A DNA stretch of 34,093 nt from Sphingomonas sp. S-NIH.Pt15_0812 (GTDB lineage Bacteria; Pseudomonadota; Alphaproteobacteria; Sphingomonadales; Sphingomonadaceae), in NCBI RefSeq assembly GCF_003951315.1, contig NZ_QLJH01000033.1, forward strand, positions 1 through 34,093, read 5' to 3'. Each line of letters begins with the position of its first letter. Within the stretch, counting starts at the first letter, position 1. Positions 29,942 through 34,093 of the stretch are shown here, piece after piece. The notes beneath the pieces are model-generated. The model ran no database searches and was not told the DNA's origin. It was given only the letters and a program-made list of their open reading frames with translations. Position numbers and translations under genes: made by a program.

Positions 29942-30232
29942 TTATCCCTCCCGCCAGTCATAGGTCAGCGGCGCCTCGCGAAAGGCGAAGCGGTCGATAT
30001 GGCCGGCGACCACCTCGCGCATCCGCAGCGCATCGCCGTCCTCCGGCACGGTCAGTACCAGGTCAAGCGTTGCGCTATCGGCGCGCATGACGAGTTGCGC
30101 ACCATTGGGGAAGGTGATGGTGCCCTCCTCCGCCGTGAACGACACCTCCATCTTGTGGCTCCAATGCTTGGCGAGCTGCTGGAGGTAACGGCTGGCCGAC
30201 AGGGTCGGCACGCGGGCGACGGAGACGCTCAT
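29942..30232 (-). CDS. DUF2218 domain protein
   Basis: A 96-residue single-domain protein: VPTLSASRYLQQLAKHWSHKMEVSF, then GTITFPNGAQLVMRADSATLDLVL and a C-terminal VVAGHIDRFAFRE, matching DUF2218. In other bacteria this domain is found fused to, or beside, siderophore-interacting ferric reductases, hinting at iron metabolism. The ATG overlaps the PadR stop by 4 bp, so the pair is one unit. Confidence 0.87.
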   Translation of the reverse strand: MSVSVARVPTLSASRYLQQLAKHWSHKMEVSFTAEEGTITFPNGAQLVMRADSATLDLVLTVPEDGDALRMREVVAGHIDRFAFREAPLTYDWREG

Positions 30233-30861
30233 TTCAGCCGCTCGATCTGCTGGGCCACGCCGTCGATCAGCGCCGCCATGTCGTGCAGGCGTTCGTCGGA
30301 CAGATCGCCCTGCTCGAACCGGTTGCGGACCGCTTCGCGCAGATTGCCCATCGCCCGGCGGATCGGCAGGCGGTTCCACGCCACCCGGTTGCGCTCATGG
30401 TCGAGCGCCGCGAGCCGGGCCATCACCGCCTCGATCTCCGCCGCCTTCTCGGCGACATGGGCGATCCCCTCCAGCGTGGCGGCGAAGCGCTTGCGCGCCC
30501 CCTCGCTCGCCTGCTCCTCGATCAGGCCCATCTCGCCGAGCATCGTGAGTGACGGATAGACGAGGCCAGGGCTCGGCGCATAGGCGCCGCCGGTCAGCTC
30601 CTCGATCGCCTTGATGAGTTCATAGCCGTGGCGCGGGGCGTCGGCGATCATCTTCAGCAGCACGAGGCGCAGCTCGCCGCCCTCGAACATCCGGCGGCCC
30701 CGCCCGTGCGGCCGGCCGTCATCGCCGGCGCCATCGAAGCCGCCGCGACCATGGCCGAAGCCGCCGAACCCGCGCGGTCCGCCCATGCCCCCCGCGCCAT
30801 GACGGTGCCAGCCGTGGCGGCCGCCATGGCCTCTCATGTCATTGTACATTGTCGACTCCAT
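30229..30861 (-). CDS. PadR-family regulator with His/Gly-rich N-terminus (YqjI-like)
   Basis: A 210-residue regulator. Residues about 5-60 are rich in Gly, His and Arg (RGHGGRHGWHRHGAGG and similar), resembling the metal-binding tail of YqjI. The PadR winged helix follows: LRLVLLKMIADAPRHGYELI and SPGLVYPSLTMLGEMGLI. The C-terminal part is helical and dimerising. ATG 30861 is listed; ATG 30849 has a better-spaced GGAG and may be the real start. E. coli YqjI is a nickel-responsive repressor of a ferric reductase gene; a similar metal role here is inference. A long inverted repeat begins 18 bases upstream. Confidence 0.9.
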   Translation of the reverse strand: MESTMYNDMRGHGGRHGWHRHGAGGMGGPRGFGGFGHGRGGFDGAGDDGRPHGRGRRMFEGGELRLVLLKMIADAPRHGYELIKAIEELTGGAYAPSPGLVYPSLTMLGEMGLIEEQASEGARKRFAATLEGIAHVAEKAAEIEAVMARLAALDHERNRVAWNRLPIRRAMGNLREAVRNRFEQGDLSDERLHDMAALIDGVAQQIERLK

Positions 30862-30878
30862 TTCGTGATAGCCTCAAG

Positions 30879-30920
30879 ATATATCATGAGCGATGATCAT
30901 CAAGAGTGCTCATGATATAT
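30879..30920. promoter_or_regulatory. Inverted repeat with 13-bp arms, probable PadR operator
   Basis: ATATATCATGAGC (30879-30891) and GCTCATGATATAT (30908-30920) are perfect inverted copies 16 bases apart. The spacer contains a further 10-bp palindrome, GATGATCATC (30892-30901). It is AT-rich within GC-rich DNA and lies directly before the padR-like start, where the promoter should be. Autoregulation is likely; the GH53 gene on the other side starts 107 bases away. Confidence 0.72.
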
Positions 30921-31027
30921 TTTCGATTTTTCCAGAAACAGCTCTATGGGCGCATGAGGGCCGGTGAATCAGAGACTTGCCCGACCCCACCCCGATTGCG
31001 GTAGGAGGCTGGCGAGAGGATCGCCCG

Positions 31028-32125
31028 ATGAAGAACCGCCTGATCGCCCTGTCGGCCCTGCTGGCCATGCCGGCCCACGCAACCGAGCCGCCCCGCCCGC
31101 TCTATCTGGGCGCGGACCTGTCCTTCGCGAACGAGATGGAGGATTGCGGCGCGGTCTATCGCCAGGGCGGCAAGCCGGTCGATCCGTTCGCGCTGATGCA
31201 GCGTGCCGGCGGCAATCTGGTGCGCGTGCGGCTGTGGAACGACGCGCGCTGGACCCGCTACAGCAACCTTGCCGATGTCGAGAAGACGATCCGGCGGGCG
31301 CGCCAAGCGGGGCTACAGGTGCTGCTCGACTTCCATTATGCCGATGACTGGGCCGATGGCGACAAGCAACCCGTCCCCGCCGCTTGGGCCAAGATGGATA
31401 CGCCCGCCCAGGTCCGTGCCGTGCACGACTTCACCCGCGCCACGCTCGACACCCTCGCCGCCAAGGGGCTGACGCCGGAGCTGGTGCAGGTCGGCAACGA
31501 GACGAATGGCGAGCTGATGGCCGGCCCGACCAAGGCGATCGACTGGACGCGCAACGCCGCCTTGCTTGGTGCCGGCCTGCGCGCGGTGCGCGAGGCGGCG
31601 GCCGCGCATGGCAAACTGATCCGCACCATGCTCCATATCGCCCAGCCGGACCATGCCGAGCCCTGGTTCACGGCGGCGAAACAGGCAGGCCTGACCGATT
31701 ATGACCTGATCGGCCTCAGCTATTATGCGAAATGGTCAAAGGAGCCGATGTCCGGCCTGGCGGGCACGATCGAGCGGCTGCGCGCCACCCACGGCAAGGA
31801 GGTGGTGGTGGTGGAAACCGCCTATCCCTACACGCTCGACAATGAAGATGCCTCGGGCAATCTGCTGGGCGCGGACTCGCTGGTGAAGGGCTATCCGGCC
31901 ACCCCGGCCGGGCAGCGCGCCTATATGATCGACCTTACCCGCACCGTCGTGCGCGCGGGCGGGTCGGGCGTGGTCTATTGGGCGCCGGACTGGATCTCCA
32001 CCCGCTGCTCGACCCGCTGGGGCCAGGGATCGGGCTGGGAGAATGCCGCCTGGTTCGACCTGCACCGCCGCTGGGAAGCGCTGCCGGTGCTGGATTTCCT
32101 GCGGCAGGATTACCGGCGGCGGTGA
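31028..32125 (+). CDS. Secreted GH53 endo-beta-1,4-galactanase
   Basis: A 365-residue secreted glycoside hydrolase that cuts beta-1,4-galactan side chains of pectin. The signal peptide is about 1-19 (MKNRLIALSALLAMPAHA). The family 53 barrel contains GADLSFANEMED, LVRVRLWNDA, LLDFHYADDWADG, acid/base E158 in QVGNETNGE, and nucleophile E263 in VVVETAYPYT, ending in GVVYWAPDW. A GAGAGGA ribosome site supports ATG 31028. No other pectin-degradation genes are in the window. It suggests a plant- or soil-associated life. Confidence 0.94.
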   Translation: MKNRLIALSALLAMPAHATEPPRPLYLGADLSFANEMEDCGAVYRQGGKPVDPFALMQRAGGNLVRVRLWNDARWTRYSNLADVEKTIRRARQAGLQVLLDFHYADDWADGDKQPVPAAWAKMDTPAQVRAVHDFTRATLDTLAAKGLTPELVQVGNETNGELMAGPTKAIDWTRNAALLGAGLRAVREAAAAHGKLIRTMLHIAQPDHAEPWFTAAKQAGLTDYDLIGLSYYAKWSKEPMSGLAGTIERLRATHGKEVVVVETAYPYTLDNEDASGNLLGADSLVKGYPATPAGQRAYMIDLTRTVVRAGGSGVVYWAPDWISTRCSTRWGQGSGWENAAWFDLHRRWEALPVLDFLRQDYRRR

Positions 32126-32126
32126 A

Positions 32127-32154
32127 CCCTGTTCCGGCGGGTGCCGGAACAGGG
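32127..32154. terminator. Perfect hairpin between convergent GH53 gene and aspS
   Basis: A 12-bp perfect stem CCCTGTTCCGGC with GCCGGAACAGGG around GGGT, starting one base after the GH53 stop. There is no T-tract. Related in sequence to the hairpin at 20323. Confidence 0.65.
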
Positions 32155-32173
32155 CGGCGACGGTGGCCGGCCA

Positions 32174-34009
32174 TCACCCCGCAGCGGGGGCGACGGCCTG
32201 ATCGGCATCCTTCTTCGGCTCCGCCTTCACCTCGGCGGTCGAGCGCAGGTTGAGCTCGCGCAGCTGCTTGGCCGAGACGAAGCTGGGCGCGCCCATCATC
32301 AGATCCTCGGCCTTCTGCGTCATCGGGAAGACGATGACCTCGCGGATGTTCGGTTCGTCGGCCAGCAGCATGACGATACGGTCGACGCCGGGGGCCGAGC
32401 CGCCGTGCGGCGGGGCGCCGAACTTGAAGGCGTTGATCATGCCCGCGAAGTTCGCATCGACATCGGCCTGGCTATAGCCGGCGATCTCGAACGCCTTGTA
32501 CATGATCTCCGGCCGATGGTTCCGGATCGCGCCCGACGACAGCTCCACGCCGTTGCAGACGATGTCGTACTGATAGGCGAGGATGTCGAGCGGGTCCTTG
32601 GTCTCCAGCGCCTCCAGCTCGCCCTGCGGCATCGAGAAGGGGTTGTGACTGAAATCGACCTTCTTCGCGTCCTCGTCATATTCGAACATCGGGAAGTCGA
32701 CGATCCAGCAGAATTCGAACCGCTTGTCGTCGATCAGGCCGAGCTGGTCGGCGACGCGGGTGCGCGCCAGGCCGGCGAGCTTGGCGGCCTGCGCCTCCTT
32801 GCCGGCGGCGAAGAACAGGCCGTCGTCCGGCCCCAGGCCCAGCGCATCGGCCATCGCGCTCATCTTGTCCTCGCCATGATTTTTGGCGATCGGCCCGCCC
32901 CATTCGCCGCCCTTGCGCGTGGCGTACCCCAGGCCGGCAAAGCCCTCGGACTGGGCCCAGGCGTTCATGTCGTCGAAGAACTTGCGGCTCTTGTCAGCCG
33001 TCTTCGGCGCGGGGATGGCGCGGACCACGTCGCCCGCCTCGACGATCGAGGCGAAGCGGCCGAAGCCCGAGCCGACGAACTGATCGCTGACGTCCGCGAT
33101 GATCAGCGGGTTGCGAAGGTCCGGCTTGTCGTTGCCGTACTTCAGCATCGATTCGCGATACGGGATGCGCTTGAACGGCAGCGGCGAGACGGTGCGGCCC
33201 TTGCCCTGCCAGTTGGCGAATTCCTCGAACACGCCGTGGAGCACCGGCTCGATCGCCTGGAACACGTCCTCCTGCGTGACGTAGCTCATCTCGAAATCGA
33301 GCTGGTAGAATTCACCGGGGCTGCGATCGGCGCGCGCATCCTCGTCGCGGAAGCAGGGCGCGATCTGGAAATAGCGGTCGAAGCCGGCCACCATCAGCAG
33401 CTGCTTGAACATCTGCGGCGCCTGCGGCAGCGCGTAGAACTTGCCGGGATGGACGCGGCTGGGCACCAGATAGTCGCGCGCGCCCTCGGGCGACGATGCG
33501 GTCAGGATCGGCGTCTGGAACTCGGTGAAGCCCTGGTCGATCATCCGCCGGCGCAGCGACGAGATGACATGGCTGCGCAGCAGGATGTTGGCGTGCAGCC
33601 GCTCGCGCCGCAGGTCGAGGAAGCGATAGCGCAGGCGGATATCCTCCGGATATTCCGCATCGCCCGCCACCGGCATCGGCAGTTCCTGCGCCGCCGACTG
33701 GACGGTGACGCTCTGTGCGAACACCTCGATCTCACCGGTCGCCAGGTTCGCGTTGGTGGTGCCCTCGGCGCGCGCCTTGACCACGCCGTCGATCGTCACG
33801 ACCGATTCGACGCGCACGCTCTCCAGCACCGGCAGCGCCGCGCTGTCGCTGTCGGCGACGATCTGGGTGATGCCGTAATGGTCGCGCAGGTCGATAAACA
33901 GCACGCCGCCATGGTCGCGCCGGCGGTGGACCCAGCCCGACAGGCGGACGGTCTGGCCGACGGCCGAAGCGTCGAGCGCGGCGCAGGTGTGCGTACGATA
34001 GGCGTGCAT
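32174..34009 (-). CDS. aspS: Aspartyl-tRNA synthetase AspS
   Basis: A 611-residue class II synthetase of the long bacterial type. The N-terminal OB fold (1-105) binds the anticodon, followed by motif 2 ([24 protein letters not shown]), the GAD insertion domain (about 290-420) and motif 3 ([18 protein letters not shown]). In alphaproteobacteria AspRS is usually non-discriminating and also charges tRNA-Asn for GatCAB; that is family knowledge. The C-terminus has a short Lys/Ala tail. ATG 34009 lies within a perfect inverted repeat that ends the window. Confidence 0.97.
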   Translation of the reverse strand: MHAYRTHTCAALDASAVGQTVRLSGWVHRRRDHGGVLFIDLRDHYGITQIVADSDSAALPVLESVRVESVVTIDGVVKARAEGTTNANLATGEIEVFAQSVTVQSAAQELPMPVAGDAEYPEDIRLRYRFLDLRRERLHANILLRSHVISSLRRRMIDQGFTEFQTPILTASSPEGARDYLVPSRVHPGKFYALPQAPQMFKQLLMVAGFDRYFQIAPCFRDEDARADRSPGEFYQLDFEMSYVTQEDVFQAIEPVLHGVFEEFANWQGKGRTVSPLPFKRIPYRESMLKYGNDKPDLRNPLIIADVSDQFVGSGFGRFASIVEAGDVVRAIPAPKTADKSRKFFDDMNAWAQSEGFAGLGYATRKGGEWGGPIAKNHGEDKMSAMADALGLGPDDGLFFAAGKEAQAAKLAGLARTRVADQLGLIDDKRFEFCWIVDFPMFEYDEDAKKVDFSHNPFSMPQGELEALETKDPLDILAYQYDIVCNGVELSSGAIRNHRPEIMYKAFEIAGYSQADVDANFAGMINAFKFGAPPHGGSAPGVDRIVMLLADEPNIREVIVFPMTQKAEDLMMGAPSFVSAKQLRELNLRSTAEVKAEPKKDADQAVAPAAG

Positions 34010-34093
34010 GATCGCAATCTCTGGCTGAACGTCGTACCGGCCACGGGGCCGATACGACGTTCAGCCAGAGATTGCGATCATGCACGCCTATCG
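33996..34093. repeat. 41-bp perfect inverted repeat at window end, spanning the aspS start
   Basis: Bases 33996-34036 are the exact reverse complement of 34053-34093. The 16-base centre continues as a near-perfect stem (one mismatch, then 5 bp) around an ACGG loop. The right arm repeats the aspS start (ATGCACGCCTATCG) on the plus strand and is cut by the window edge. It may be a contig-end fold-back artefact or a genuine inverted duplication. Confidence 0.85.

Overview
The window is about 34 kb of GC-rich chromosomal DNA from an alphaproteobacterium, most likely a sphingomonad (Sphingomonas or a close relative). I base this on the protein families and their pairings: xerD beside aroK-aroB, a pyruvate dehydrogenase E1-beta with a fused lipoyl domain, the comF-grx-nitrilase-DUF1178 string, a LiuR-type MerR gene beside an acyl-CoA dehydrogenase, and TadE/TadG-like genes. 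Genes are tightly packed, with many ATGA or TGATG stop/start overlaps. I see no tRNA, rRNA, CRISPR array, insertion sequence or prophage.

Layout. 1-2754 (minus): a 44-residue membrane peptide, a 604-residue exported protein of unknown function, and xerD, which runs off the left edge. 2834-4601 (plus): aroK, aroB and a DUF2256 mini-protein in overlapping order. 4608-5273 (minus): a RadC-type JAB protein. 5400-7673 (minus): ComF, glutaredoxin, nitrilase-family amidase and DUF1178. 7717-8562 (plus): an NDUFAF5-like methyltransferase. 8866-11335 (minus): pdhA-pdhB. 11524-15130 (plus): MFS exporter, cysK and a SleB-like cell wall hydrolase. 15256-17118 (plus): a chemoreceptor.

17160-20263 (minus): hisI, a lipoprotein, a LiuR-like regulator and an acyl-CoA dehydrogenase. 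20363-21253 (minus): cupin and DUF488 proteins. 21313-22650 (plus): trmFO. 22616-23855 (minus): an NDUFAF6-like protein and an EF-hand protein. 23922-27120 (plus): three Flp-pilus (Tad) accessory genes. 27186-29289 (minus): ahcY and yqgE. 29403-29882 (plus): a peroxiredoxin. 29942-30861 (minus): a His/Gly-rich PadR regulator and DUF2218. 31028-32125 (plus): a GH53 galactanase. 32174-34009 (minus): aspS.

Most of this is core metabolism (shikimate pathway, pyruvate oxidation, cysteine and histidine synthesis, SAH recycling, tRNA charging and modification). The less ordinary parts are: a low-GC block inside the TadG-like gene; a perfect 20-bp palindrome before ahcY; a likely LiuR operator; a long inverted repeat before the PadR gene; and a 41-bp perfect inverted repeat that ends the window and copies the start of aspS, which may be an assembly fold-back. 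I did not find a clearly new multi-gene system. The best candidates are the PadR/DUF2218 unit and the orphan Tad cluster.
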